Source of the DNA: Williamsia muralis | Lineage (GTDB): Bacteria > Actinomycetota > Actinomycetes > Mycobacteriales > Mycobacteriaceae | Length of the DNA: 64,000 nucleotides | Direction of reading: 5' to 3' | NCBI RefSeq assembly: GCF_002735905.1 | Contig: NZ_PEBD01000004.1 | Coordinates: 62,001-126,000, forward strand | In this document: positions 36,788-44,943 of the stretch, piece by piece | Layout: the number at the start of each line of letters is the position of its first letter | Numbering within the stretch: position 1 is the first letter of the stretch | Translations under genes and position numbers: made by a program | Notes under the pieces: generated by a model | What the model saw: only the letters and a program-made list of their open reading frames with translations | Database searches by the model: none | What the model was told of the DNA's origin: nothing

Positions 36788-37615
36788 ATGACCAACCCCA
36801 ACGATGTGACCGGGTCACATGAAGTCGTCGTCGCTCATACCGAGGACAGCATCACCACCTGGACGCTGAACATGCCCGAGGCCCGCAATCCCATCTCAGG
36901 CGACGAGGTCGTGTCCCGGATGGTGGACCTGGCCGCGGCCGCCAACGCAGACCGAAACGTACGCGTGGTGATCCTCACCGGAGCCGGCTCGGCGTTCTCG
37001 GCAGGCGGCAATGTCAAGGACATGGTGGACCGGGTCGGCATGTTCGGCGGCAATCAGGCCGACATCCAGCACGGGTACACCAGCGGGATACAGCGACTGA
37101 CGCGGGCGATCTACGGTTGCGAGGTGCCGATCATCGCAGCGGTGAACGGACCCGCGGTGGGCGCCGGATGTGATCTGGCGTTGATGGCAGACATGCGAAT
37201 CGCCTCGGACAACGCCTTTTTCGCGGAGAGCTTCGTGAAGCTGGGCCTGATTCCAGGCGATGGTGGCGCATGGCTGCTGCCGCGCGCAGTGGGTGCGGCA
37301 CGCGCCGCGGAGATGGCCTTCACCGGGGACCGCGTGGATGCGGCGACCGCACTGGAGTGGGGACTCGTGTCGCGGGTGGTGGCCGCCGACGCCCTCATGG
37401 ACACCGCTAAACAGTTGGCCGCCCGCGTGGCCTCGAATCCACCGAATGCATTGCGTCTCACGAAGAAGCTGTTACGCGAAGCGGATACGCAACACCTCGG
37501 CGGCATCCTGGAGTTGTCGGCTGCGATGCAGGCGATCTCGCACGGCACGGCTGATCATCGCGAAGCGTTGTCCGCCTTTGTCGAGCGTAGGCCCGGGCAG
37601 TTCACGGGAGACTGA
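36788..37615 (+). CDS. Enoyl-CoA hydratase/isomerase (crotonase) family protein
   Basis: A 275-residue crotonase-fold enzyme. The oxyanion-hole segments are AFSAGGNVKDM and GPAVGAGCDLALMADMRI. The two glutamates needed for syn-hydration in the rat enzyme (E144 and E164) align with D129 and F149 here (GAGCDLALMAD, FAESFVKLGLIPGDGG). The latter segment resembles PaaG-type isomerases. A classical hydratase activity is therefore doubtful, and an isomerase or other crotonase reaction fits better. GGGGGAG lies 10 nt before the ATG. It is convergent with the thiolase and shares a terminator hairpin with it. Confidence 0.85.
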   Translation: MTNPNDVTGSHEVVVAHTEDSITTWTLNMPEARNPISGDEVVSRMVDLAAAANADRNVRVVILTGAGSAFSAGGNVKDMVDRVGMFGGNQADIQHGYTSGIQRLTRAIYGCEVPIIAAVNGPAVGAGCDLALMADMRIASDNAFFAESFVKLGLIPGDGGAWLLPRAVGAARAAEMAFTGDRVDAATALEWGLVSRVVAADALMDTAKQLAARVASNPPNALRLTKKLLREADTQHLGGILELSAAMQAISHGTADHREALSAFVERRPGQFTGD

Positions 37616-37645
37616 CGGACCAACTCGAACCCGTTGACGCACAGA

Positions 37646-37674
37646 GCGGCTGCCACCAGTCCGGTGGCAGCCGC
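37646..37674. terminator. Bidirectional terminator between the crotonase and thiolase genes
   Basis: A perfect 12-bp GC-rich stem (GCGGCTGCCACC with GGTGGCAGCCGC) and 5-nt loop, centred between two convergent stop codons. No T-run, as usual in high-GC actinobacteria. Confidence 0.75.
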
Positions 37675-37692
37675 CTGAACGGCTGGATCGGG

Positions 37693-38859
37693 TCAGAGCA
37701 ATTCGAGGATGGTCGCGTTGGCCATGCCGCCTCCCTCGCACATCGACTGCAGTCCGTACTGGATGCCCTGCGCCCGCATCCGGTGGATCATCGTGGTCAT
37801 CAGTCGCGCACCGGACCCGCCCAGCGGGTGGCCGAGCGCCATGGCGCCGCCGTCCGGATTGAGAAGCTTGTAGTCGGCGCCCGTGCTCTTCTGCCAGCCG
37901 AGGGACACCGATGCGAACGCCTCGTTGATCTCGAAGGTGCCGATCTGATCGATGGACATTCCGGCGCGCTGCAACACCTTCGCGGTGGCCGGGATCGGGC
38001 CCTTCAGCATCGTGATCGGGTCGGCGCCCACCACCGCCACCGAATGCACGCGGGCGATGGGGGTCCATCCGTACACCGACGCGAGTTCGCTTGTGGTGAC
38101 CAGAAGCGCGGCGGCGCCGTCGGAAATCTGAGAGGCGTTGCCCGCGGAGATCACCCCGTCTTCCTTGAACGGTGTCTTGAGCCCCGCCAGCTTCTCGAGT
38201 GTGCCGCCTCGGCGAACCCCCTCGTCGGTGGTGACCACGGTTGTTGTGCCGTCTTCGGCCGTGACGGTGATGGGTGCGATCTGGTCGACGAAGCGTCCTT
38301 CGTCGATGGCGTTGCCCGCTTTCTCGTGGGAGTCGAGGGCGTGCTGGTCCAGATCCGTTCTGCTCAAACCGAATTCGTCGGCGATCATCTCTGCGCCGAT
38401 ACCCTGGTTGAACTTGAAGTTGTCGTAGCGCTCGCGCACCATTGGCCCAAAGGGTTCGCCGTGCTCTCCACTGGCGCGTGCGGCACCCATCACCACACGT
38501 GACATCGACTCCACACCCCCGGCTACGGCCACGTCGTAGTGGCCCGCGACAACTCCGGCCGCAGCCAGATGTACTGCCTGCTGCGAAGATCCGCACTGGC
38601 GGTCCACGGTGAGTCCGGGCACCGACTCGGGCCAGCCGGCGGCCAGGACCGAATACCGCCCGATGCAGCCGGCCTGTTCACCGACCTGGGAAACGCATCC
38701 CCAGATCACGTCGTCCACCCGTTCGGGATCGAGGCCGTTGCGGGCGGCGAGCGCCTGCAACACCTGGGCGGACAGATCGACCGGATGAATGCCGGACAGA
38801 CCACCACCACGTCTGCCGACGGGGCTTCGAACGGCATCGACGATCACTGCATCACGCAT
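37693..38859 (-). CDS. Acetyl-CoA C-acyltransferase (thiolase)
   Basis: A 388-residue thiolase catalysing the last step of fatty-acyl beta-oxidation or acetoacetyl-CoA formation. The nucleophilic Cys is in LTVDRQCGSSQQAVHLAA, the His in GALGHPLGGSGARL (here as MALGHPLGGSGA) and the second Cys in SMCEGGGMANATILEL. AGGAG lies 8 nt before the ATG. It lies 45 nt after an acyl-CoA dehydrogenase gene on the same strand, so the two form a small fatty-acid catabolic operon. Confidence 0.93.
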   Translation of the reverse strand: MRDAVIVDAVRSPVGRRGGGLSGIHPVDLSAQVLQALAARNGLDPERVDDVIWGCVSQVGEQAGCIGRYSVLAAGWPESVPGLTVDRQCGSSQQAVHLAAAGVVAGHYDVAVAGGVESMSRVVMGAARASGEHGEPFGPMVRERYDNFKFNQGIGAEMIADEFGLSRTDLDQHALDSHEKAGNAIDEGRFVDQIAPITVTAEDGTTTVVTTDEGVRRGGTLEKLAGLKTPFKEDGVISAGNASQISDGAAALLVTTSELASVYGWTPIARVHSVAVVGADPITMLKGPIPATAKVLQRAGMSIDQIGTFEINEAFASVSLGWQKSTGADYKLLNPDGGAMALGHPLGGSGARLMTTMIHRMRAQGIQYGLQSMCEGGGMANATILELL

Positions 38860-38904
38860 TGTTTGTTCTCCTGCTGTTTCGGATCACTGAGATGGGACGG
38901 GCTT

Positions 38905-40062
38905 TCAGATGCCCAGGGATTTGGCGATGATGGTCTTCATGACTTCGCTTGTGCCACCGTAGATTCGGGACACACGCGTGTCCGCGTAAAGACGGGCGAT
39001 GGGGTATTCGGTGACGTACCCGTATCCGCCGTGCAGCTGCAGGCACTTGTCGATCACCCGCCCCGCGCCTTCGGTGCAGAACAGCTTGACCTTGGCCGCA
39101 TCGGCCACGGTGAGGTCACCCGAATCGTGGAGCTCGAGCGCACGGTCGGCCATCAACACGATGGCTTCGACGTCGGTGGCGCACTCGGCGAGTACGAACT
39201 TGGTGTTCTGGAAAGCCGCCAGCGGCTTACCGAAGATGTTGCGGTCCTTGACGTAGTCCAGCGCATGCCGCAACGCGGCCTGGGCGGCGGCCGACGACTG
39301 CAACGCAATCGTCAGGCGTTCCTGCGCGAGGTTGTGGGTGAGGTAGTTGAAGCCCTCGCCCTCCTCGCCGAGTCGGTCTTCTACCGGGACGCGGACATTG
39401 TCAAACGAGAGTTCAGCAGTGTCAGAGGCTTTGAGCCCGATCTTTTGTAGCTTGCGTCCCACCGAATATCCCTGCGATGTGGTGTCGACACACAAGATGC
39501 TCAGACCGCCGCGCCGGTTCTCCGGGGTGCTCGCCGCGGTTCGGCAGACCACCAGGACAAGATCGGCAAGGGCGCCGCCGGTGATGAAGGTCTTGGCGCC
39601 GTTGAGCAGATAGTGACTGCCGTCATCGGACAGCTTTGCGGTGGTTGCGATGTTGGCCAGGTCCGAGCCGGTGCCGGGTTCGGTCATCGCGATCGACGTC
39701 ATGATGTCGCCGGAGATGAATCCGGGAAGCCAGCGCTTCTTCTGTTCTTCGGTTGCGTACTTCACCAGATACGGCAGGATGAGGTTCGAGTGAACCGAGT
39801 AGGTGCCGAACGTGACACCCGCGCGCGCCGCTTCTTCGGTGACCACGGCACTGAATTTGAAGGTGTCCGCTCCACCTCCGCCGAACTGTTCGGGCGCCTC
39901 GATCCCGAGGATGCCCATCTCGCCGAGACGGCGATAGAAGTCGCGGGGCGGATGGCCCTGCTCCTCCCATTCGTGGTGCACCGGTGCGACTTCGCGTGCG
40001 ATGAAGTCGCGCACCACCTTTCGAAAAGCTTCATGTTCTTCGTCGAACACCGTGCGGAGCAT
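38905..40062 (-). CDS. Acyl-CoA dehydrogenase
   Basis: A 385-residue FAD-dependent dehydrogenase. Family segments are TSIAMTEPGTGSDLANIATTA, a C-terminal LQLHGGYGYVTEYPIARLYADTRVSRIYGGTSEVMKTIIAK, and the FAD-contact RNIFGKPLAAFQNTKF. The MCAD-type catalytic Glu (in YEGT) is Gly here (IYGGTSEV), while NLAQERLTIAL supplies a Glu in the place used by isovaleryl- and long-chain enzymes. This points to a branched- or long-chain substrate class. GGAGGAG precedes the ATG at 40062. It is first gene of the operon with the thiolase. Confidence 0.92.
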   Translation of the reverse strand: MLRTVFDEEHEAFRKVVRDFIAREVAPVHHEWEEQGHPPRDFYRRLGEMGILGIEAPEQFGGGGADTFKFSAVVTEEAARAGVTFGTYSVHSNLILPYLVKYATEEQKKRWLPGFISGDIMTSIAMTEPGTGSDLANIATTAKLSDDGSHYLLNGAKTFITGGALADLVLVVCRTAASTPENRRGGLSILCVDTTSQGYSVGRKLQKIGLKASDTAELSFDNVRVPVEDRLGEEGEGFNYLTHNLAQERLTIALQSSAAAQAALRHALDYVKDRNIFGKPLAAFQNTKFVLAECATDVEAIVLMADRALELHDSGDLTVADAAKVKLFCTEGAGRVIDKCLQLHGGYGYVTEYPIARLYADTRVSRIYGGTSEVMKTIIAKSLGI

Positions 40063-40170
40063 TGCTCCTCCATCTTCAAGTGCACCGATCGCGGTCGGTC
40101 CGCGACGCAAGGTTCACTTAGCAAACTAGAACACCAGGTGATGGAGGGTGAGCGCTATCGCCGGAATCGA

Positions 40171-40202
40171 GGCCCGAAACTCACATGGATGAGTCTCGGG
40201 CC
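40171..40202 (-). terminator. Terminator after the secreted-protein gene
   Basis: Outer stem GGCCCGA/TCGGGCC plus inner stem ACTCA/TGAGT around a 6-nt loop, 9 nt past the stop of the gene ending at 40211. Confidence 0.6.
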
Positions 40203-40210
40203 CCAACCGC

Positions 40211-40657
40211 TCAGCCGAGTGGGATCTGGGTGGTGCCGTTGTTGAAGCAGCCGCTCCAGGTCTGGAAGTCCCCGGCGAAGCTGATCCCGTCAGTGCACTG
40301 CACCCGGTTCTGGCCGTCGACCACCACAGTCGCTCCCGGCCCCGCGATACCGATGGACAACCCGGGATTCACGCCCTGCATCTCCACAACGGCCCCTGGT
40401 CCCAGCGCGATGGCAGCCGGGCCTGAGAAGTTGTTGCCGGTGGACACGGCGACGCCGCCATCTGCGGTGATGGCGAGTGTGAGGCCGGTCGGACCCGAGG
40501 ACGAGTAGCAGTTCGCACCTGCACTGGTCTGGCCGGGCAGGCTCGGGCAGATCTCAGGAGCGGCGGTGGCGGTAGGTGCGGCGGCGAAGGTGAGGGCGGC
40601 GGCACCCGCGCCGGCTGCTGCGGCGGCGACGACGGACTTGCGAGTGAAACGAATCAT
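40211..40657 (-). CDS. Small secreted protein
   Basis: A 148-residue precursor with a Sec signal peptide (MIRFTRKS, a hydrophobic Ala-rich core to about residue 26, cleavage near PTATA-APEI). The mature part has four Cys (EICPSL, GANCYSS, VQCTDG, SGCFNN), probably two disulfides, and a Gly-rich beta region with repeated GPGA segments (ALGPGAVVEMQGV, GIAGPGATVVVDGQ). I do not recognise the family with certainty; similar small exported proteins are frequent in Gordonia and Rhodococcus. AAGGAG lies 7 nt before the ATG. Confidence 0.75.
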   Translation of the reverse strand: MIRFTRKSVVAAAAAGAGAAALTFAAAPTATAAPEICPSLPGQTSAGANCYSSSGPTGLTLAITADGGVAVSTGNNFSGPAAIALGPGAVVEMQGVNPGLSIGIAGPGATVVVDGQNRVQCTDGISFAGDFQTWSGCFNNGTTQIPLG

Positions 40658-40768
40658 TCTCGAGCTCCTTTTTCGATGCGGCATTTTGTGACGTCTACCA
40701 CACGTGTTCGGAGTCGAAACAAAGGTGGATTGACTGCTGTGTGAAAAAGTCGCACAAGGTGGTTTCGG

Positions 40769-41112
40769 GGGTTGGAATTGTCGCCGAGGTTCGGTTTGTA
40801 GGGCGAGCAACTACCGGTTAACCAAGCGACACCTTTCGCAGGCTCGCAGGCTCGCGGTTCTGGCCGATGCTCGGTCTGCGGGGCCTCCGGCATCGGCCGG
40901 CTTGCGATTCCTGCCAACGCTCGGTCTGCGGACCGCGCGTTTGCGGGTTGGGTGAGCGCCGCTTTCGGGAGGCTCGCGGTTCTGGTCGGTGCGCGGTCTG
41001 TAGGGCGAGCGTGTGCGGGTTGGGTGAGCGGCACCTTCCGCAGGCTCGCGGTTCTTGCCGTTGCTCGGTCTACGGGGCAAGCGTGTGCCGGTTGGCCGAG
41101 GGGCTCGCAAGC
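40769..41112. repeat. Degenerate 72-bp tandem repeats in a gene-free block
   Basis: About 4.5 imperfect copies of a 72-bp unit whose marks are GGCTCGCGGTTCTGG, CTCGGTCTGCGGGGC, GTGTGCGGGTTGGGTGAGCG and CACCTTCCGCA. Landmark GGCTCGC-GTT recurs near 40849, 40899 (as GGCTTGCGATTCC), 40971 and 41043. The 40849-40899 copy is shortened to about 50 bp by a deletion. A first, more diverged copy covers about 40769-40848. The array lies between the 3' end of the lipoprotein gene (41169) and the 5' side of the secreted-protein gene (40657). It makes up most of a 511-bp stretch without a credible gene. Confidence 0.75.
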
Positions 41113-41168
41113 CCCGCCAACGCTCAGCCCATCAGGCACGCGACCCCGACTGCGACAGAACAGCCAGA

Positions 41169-41684
41169 TCACTCGATGGCGAAGCCGAATGCGTCCGATC
41201 CACGGGTGCACCGTGAGAGCACCCCTCGGGTTTGTGATGGGCCACATTCCCAGCCGCTGACCTGCTGCGGAGTCCCTGTCGCGATCTTCGGGCCGTACTC
41301 TTTGGCGACCGGCATCACTGCGGCGCAATCCACATTGCTTCCGGCGAAGATGACGACCTGTAGCGCACCGTCGGGACCATTGACCGTCTCGCACCGGGCG
41401 CCCTCGATGGCGGGAAGTCGCTTCGAGTCGGGTATCGAGGTGGCCGGTGGCAATGACGGGCCGGGTACGGCGGGTGCATTCGAGTTTTCGGTCGACGTTG
41501 TGCGCGATGAGGTGGCGCCGGACTCCGCCGGAGAACTCGAACCGATCGAGGCGTTGCCCGAACTCGGCGCGGTCGACGAATTGCCAGACGCGGTGGAGTC
41601 GTCCCCGCCGCAGGCGGCAAGTGTGACGACCGCGCCCGTGGCGATCATCAATGGTCCGGCAAGTCGGAGAAGAGCAGTACGCAT
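41169..41684 (-). CDS. Hypothetical lipoprotein
   Basis: A 171-residue lipoprotein precursor. The signal peptide ends in the lipobox VTLAAC at about residue 24, followed by a Ser/Thr/Ala/Gly-rich tether to about residue 75. The C-terminal domain has four Cys in ARCETVNGPDG, NVDCAAVMPVAKEYG, GWECGPSQTRG and LSRCTRGSDAFGFAIE. The pattern is shared by small exported proteins of mycolate actinobacteria, but no function can be assigned. The Met at 41684 is chosen because it begins the signal peptide. It is divergent from the TetR gene. Confidence 0.75.
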   Translation of the reverse strand: MRTALLRLAGPLMIATGAVVTLAACGGDDSTASGNSSTAPSSGNASIGSSSPAESGATSSRTTSTENSNAPAVPGPSLPPATSIPDSKRLPAIEGARCETVNGPDGALQVVIFAGSNVDCAAVMPVAKEYGPKIATGTPQQVSGWECGPSQTRGVLSRCTRGSDAFGFAIE

Positions 41685-41804
41685 GGGCCAACCGTAGCGA
41701 ACCGCATCCCGGCCCATATGACCGCGACGGATCCATGAATCGGGTGATGCCTGCCACTCCAGCGGCCCTCTGTGACGTGTTCTATATTTTTGCACCCGAC
41801 AGAA

Positions 41805-41826
41805 AAGTTGCAGAACTCTGCAACTT
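41805..41826. promoter_or_regulatory. Perfect palindromic operator upstream of tetR-mmpL
   Basis: Arms AAGTTGCAGA and TCTGCAACTT are exact reverse complements separated by AC. The palindrome sits 16-25 nt before the TetR-family start codon and downstream of an AT-rich promoter-like tract (TATATTTTT, 41783-41791). It is the expected type of site for autorepression by the regulator. Confidence 0.75.
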
Positions 41827-41851
41827 CCGTACGGTGGAAGTCGTGCAAGAA

Positions 41852-42463
41852 ATGGGCTTACGTGAATCCAAGAAGGCAGCCACTCGGCTGGCTCTGGCGA
41901 CTGCGGTGCTCCGACATGCCTCGGACGGCGGCCTCGAGTCGGTGTCCGTGGAGACCGTCGCTGCAGAGGTTGGAGTATCGGCAAGAACTTTCCACAACTA
42001 CTTCCCGAGCAAAGAGGATGCGCTGATCTATTTCGTCGGCGTCATGCTCGACCGCCTGGCCGATCTGATCGAGTCACGACCCGGGGGAGAAGTGCTCTGG
42101 GACTCGGTCGAGTACGCCTTGACCGAGATCGCCTGCGACACCGAAGCCGATCCGGGGCAGTTCCTGACCCTGATCCGTCTGCTCGAGACCGAGCCGACAC
42201 TGGCCGACCACAAACACAGTGACGGACTGGCCGCGGAACAGAAGGCCCGGTTCGAGTCGGTGGTCGGTTGCCGCGGTGAATCCACCGACTTGGGCCTGTA
42301 CGAACGCCTGGTCTTCGGCAATGCGTTGGTGACCCTGCGGGTGGGGTTGGAGATGTGGAGCGAGGGGCTCGCCCCGCACACCGACCTCCGTGAATTCCTC
42401 GGCGAAGCATTCCGTCTCACCAAGTGCGGCTTGTCCCGCCCGATGTCGACACCACATCCCTGA
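41852..42463 (+). CDS. TetR-family transcriptional regulator
   Basis: A 203-residue regulator. The N-terminal helix-turn-helix is in ALATAVLRHASDGGLESVSVETVAAEVGVSARTFHNYFPSKEDAL (about residues 12-55), the TetR signature. The rest is a helical ligand-binding and dimerisation domain without recognisable specificity. GTG at 41843, three codons upstream, is an alternative start. It is followed 56 nt later by an MMPL transporter on the same strand, the common pairing of a TetR repressor with the exporter it controls. A perfect palindrome lies just upstream. Confidence 0.9.
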   Translation: MGLRESKKAATRLALATAVLRHASDGGLESVSVETVAAEVGVSARTFHNYFPSKEDALIYFVGVMLDRLADLIESRPGGEVLWDSVEYALTEIACDTEADPGQFLTLIRLLETEPTLADHKHSDGLAAEQKARFESVVGCRGESTDLGLYERLVFGNALVTLRVGLEMWSEGLAPHTDLREFLGEAFRLTKCGLSRPMSTPHP

Positions 42464-42519
42464 CCTGACGCCTACCGGCGCTCCCGAACCTCCCGAAGAC
42501 CCACTGGAAGGACCAGCAC

Positions 42520-44865
42520 ATGGCCACTTATCTCTATCGAATAGGCAAATGGGCCTATTTGAACAAGTTCAAGATGATCGCGATCTGGTTACTCGTGCTG
42601 GTCGCGATGGGTGTCGCGGCCGCAACGCTGTCGAAGCCCAATTCCGAGAGTTTTTCGATTCCGGGCATTCCGTCGGAAAAAGCTCAGAATCAGATGGTCG
42701 AGGCCTTCCCGGAAAAGCCGAAGTTCTCCGAGGACACGTCGGTCAAGTACGTGGTGAAGGCCCCGGAGGGTTCGAATCTGAACACTCCGCAGAATCAGGC
42801 CACCATCAACGCCATGGTCGAGCAGATGAAGCAGCTCGACAAGGTCAAGCAGCCGGATTCGATAGCCAACCCATTCGAGACCTACGGCACACCTGACAGT
42901 CCCGGGCCCGGCTGGAACGCGGTCACCGAGTTCCAGACCCAGCAGTTCGGGAAGTCGCCCGACGAAGCGGCAGCCGACGCGCAGGCCGGTTCACCGATCA
43001 ACAAGGACCAGACCATGGTTCAGCTCGGTGCGCCCTTCGACGTCGAAGCGAGCGCGGACGTGAGCGCAAAGGCTCACGAACAGATGGAAGACATCGCCGA
43101 TCAAGCGCGCAAGGGAGGCCTCACGGTCGAGATGTCGGGTACGGCCCTGCCGCAACCCGCGATCGGTCTCACCTCTGAGCTCATCGGTATGGGCGTCGGT
43201 GCGATTGTCATGATCCTCACCTTCGCGTCGCTGGTCGCCTGGGGCATGCCGCTCATCACCGCGATCGTCGGTGTGGTGATCGGCATGATGGGAGTCACGG
43301 CAGCCACGTTCTTCTTCGATCTCAGCTCGGAGACCCCGATCCTCGCGACGATGATCGGTCTGGCGGTCGGCATCGACTACGCGCTGTTCATCCTCTCCCG
43401 TTACCGGCATGAGGTGCACACCTCCAAGTCTCGTGCCGAAGCAGCCGGAAAAGCCGTCGGCACAGCAGGTTCGGCCGTTGTCTTCGCCGGTGCGACCGTG
43501 TTCATCGCGCTCGCAGCCCTTTTCATCGTCAACATCCCGTTCCTCACGGCGATGGGCCTGGCCGCGGCCGGCACGGTGCTGGTAGCCGTCCTCGTCGCGC
43601 TCACGTTGCTGCCTGCGATCCTCGGTCTCTTCGGCGGCAAGGTGTTCGCCGGCCGGATCAAGGCCCTCAACGCACCTGATGTGACGCCCGCCGATCCGGC
43701 GCGTCGCCACAACGGCCAGCGTTGGATCAACCAGGTGGTCAAGCGGCCCGCGCTCTTCGCGATCGCACCGATCATCCTGCTCGCGCTGATCGCACTTCCG
43801 ATGGCCGGTCTGAAGTTGGCTCTGCCCAACGACGGCAGCGGCGACCCCAGCACAACGCAGCGCAAGGCGTACGAGCTGGTGGCCGAGGGCTATGGTCCAG
43901 GCCAGAACAACCCGTTTGTGGTGGTTGTCGACGGCAGTGCCATCGCGGACGAGACGCAGCGGATCGACGCGTTCAACGGTCTTGTCAACCAGATCAAGGG
44001 CGTCGACGATGTCGCCACAGCGCTGATCAGCCCCGGCGACGTGAATGCGTCCGGCGATACGGCGATCATCTCGGTGCTCCCTGCGAGTTCGTCGGGAGAA
44101 GAGGCCACGCAGCAGCTCGTGAAGGACCTACGCGGCCTGGAATCGAGTGTCACCGAGTCGACCGGCCTCACCTACGGTGTCACCGGGCAGACAGCGATCG
44201 AGATCGATGTGTCCGATCAGCTCAGCTCAGCACTGATCCCGTACCTGATCGTCGTGGTCGGACTGGCGTTCATCCTGTTGATGATCGTGTTCCGCTCGAT
44301 CCTGGTCCCGCTGACCGCCGCACTGGGCTTCCTGCTCAGCGTGGGCGCCACCTTCGGTGCCACGGTGGCGATCTTCACCAACGGTGACCTCGGGCTGATC
44401 GGTAATCCGCAGCCTCTGGTCAGCTTCCTGCCGATCATGCTCATCGGCGTGGTGTTCGGACTCGCGATGGATTACCAGGTTTTCCTGGTGACCCGGATGC
44501 GCGAGGCGTACGTCCACGGTTCGTCGGCCAAGGACGCGATCGTGACGGGCTTCAGTCACAGCGCCCGCGTGGTGGCAGCCGCAGCCGCCATCATGATCTC
44601 GGTGTTCGCCGCCTTCATGCTGCAGGAGATGGTGTTCATCAAGGCGATGGGATTCGCGCTGGCGGTCGCAGTCTTCTTCGACGCCTTCATCGTCCGCATG
44701 ACGCTGATCCCGGCCGTACTCGCCCTTCTCGGTGACAAGGCGTGGTCGCTGCCCAAGTGGCTGGACAAGATCCTGCCCAACGTGGACATCGAGGGCGAGA
44801 AGCTCAACAAGACGCTGGCCGCCGAGCAAGCGGAATTCGACAGGCGTGAACAGGTGTCCGTCTGA
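42520..44865 (+). CDS. MMPL-family RND transporter
   Basis: A 781-residue two-halved RND-type membrane protein. It has N-terminal helix AIWLLVLVAMGVAAATL, a first extracytoplasmic domain (about 40-210), six helices containing GLAVGIDYALFILSRYRHEVHTSKSRAEA, a second extracytoplasmic domain (about 420-560) and six helices containing GLAMDYQVFLVTRMREAYVHGSSAKDA. These are the paired MMPL motifs. It probably exports a lipid or a drug under control of the adjacent TetR regulator. GGAAGGA lies 8 nt before the ATG. It is unlike the other MmpL at 34479 in size and loop sequences, so not a recent duplicate. Confidence 0.92.
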   Translation: MATYLYRIGKWAYLNKFKMIAIWLLVLVAMGVAAATLSKPNSESFSIPGIPSEKAQNQMVEAFPEKPKFSEDTSVKYVVKAPEGSNLNTPQNQATINAMVEQMKQLDKVKQPDSIANPFETYGTPDSPGPGWNAVTEFQTQQFGKSPDEAAADAQAGSPINKDQTMVQLGAPFDVEASADVSAKAHEQMEDIADQARKGGLTVEMSGTALPQPAIGLTSELIGMGVGAIVMILTFASLVAWGMPLITAIVGVVIGMMGVTAATFFFDLSSETPILATMIGLAVGIDYALFILSRYRHEVHTSKSRAEAAGKAVGTAGSAVVFAGATVFIALAALFIVNIPFLTAMGLAAAGTVLVAVLVALTLLPAILGLFGGKVFAGRIKALNAPDVTPADPARRHNGQRWINQVVKRPALFAIAPIILLALIALPMAGLKLALPNDGSGDPSTTQRKAYELVAEGYGPGQNNPFVVVVDGSAIADETQRIDAFNGLVNQIKGVDDVATALISPGDVNASGDTAIISVLPASSSGEEATQQLVKDLRGLESSVTESTGLTYGVTGQTAIEIDVSDQLSSALIPYLIVVVGLAFILLMIVFRSILVPLTAALGFLLSVGATFGATVAIFTNGDLGLIGNPQPLVSFLPIMLIGVVFGLAMDYQVFLVTRMREAYVHGSSAKDAIVTGFSHSARVVAAAAAIMISVFAAFMLQEMVFIKAMGFALAVAVFFDAFIVRMTLIPAVLALLGDKAWSLPKWLDKILPNVDIEGEKLNKTLAAEQAEFDRREQVSV

Positions 44866-44882
44866 GCGTCCTAGCGCACAAC

Positions 44883-44919
44883 ACTCACCCCACCGGCTCG
44901 CTGAGCCGGTGGGGTGAGT
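44883..44919. terminator. Bidirectional terminator between mmpL and the aldo/keto reductase gene
   Basis: A perfect 17-bp stem (arms 44883-44899 and 44903-44919, beginning ACTCACCCC and ending GGGGTGAGT) with a 3-nt loop GCT. It sits 18 nt after the mmpL stop and 25 nt before the convergent stop. Confidence 0.88.
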
Positions 44920-44943
44920 TCGTTTGCGGGAGGAACCACTCGG

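Noticed and set aside
40811-41110. 99-codon frame across the 72-bp repeats
   Set aside because: The frame is open only because the repeat length is a multiple of three and GC-rich. The translation is Arg/Pro/Thr noise that differs between copies.
40769-41112. CRISPR array
   Set aside because: The repeats are directly adjacent, 72 bp long and diverged, with no unique spacers of constant size and no cas genes in the window.
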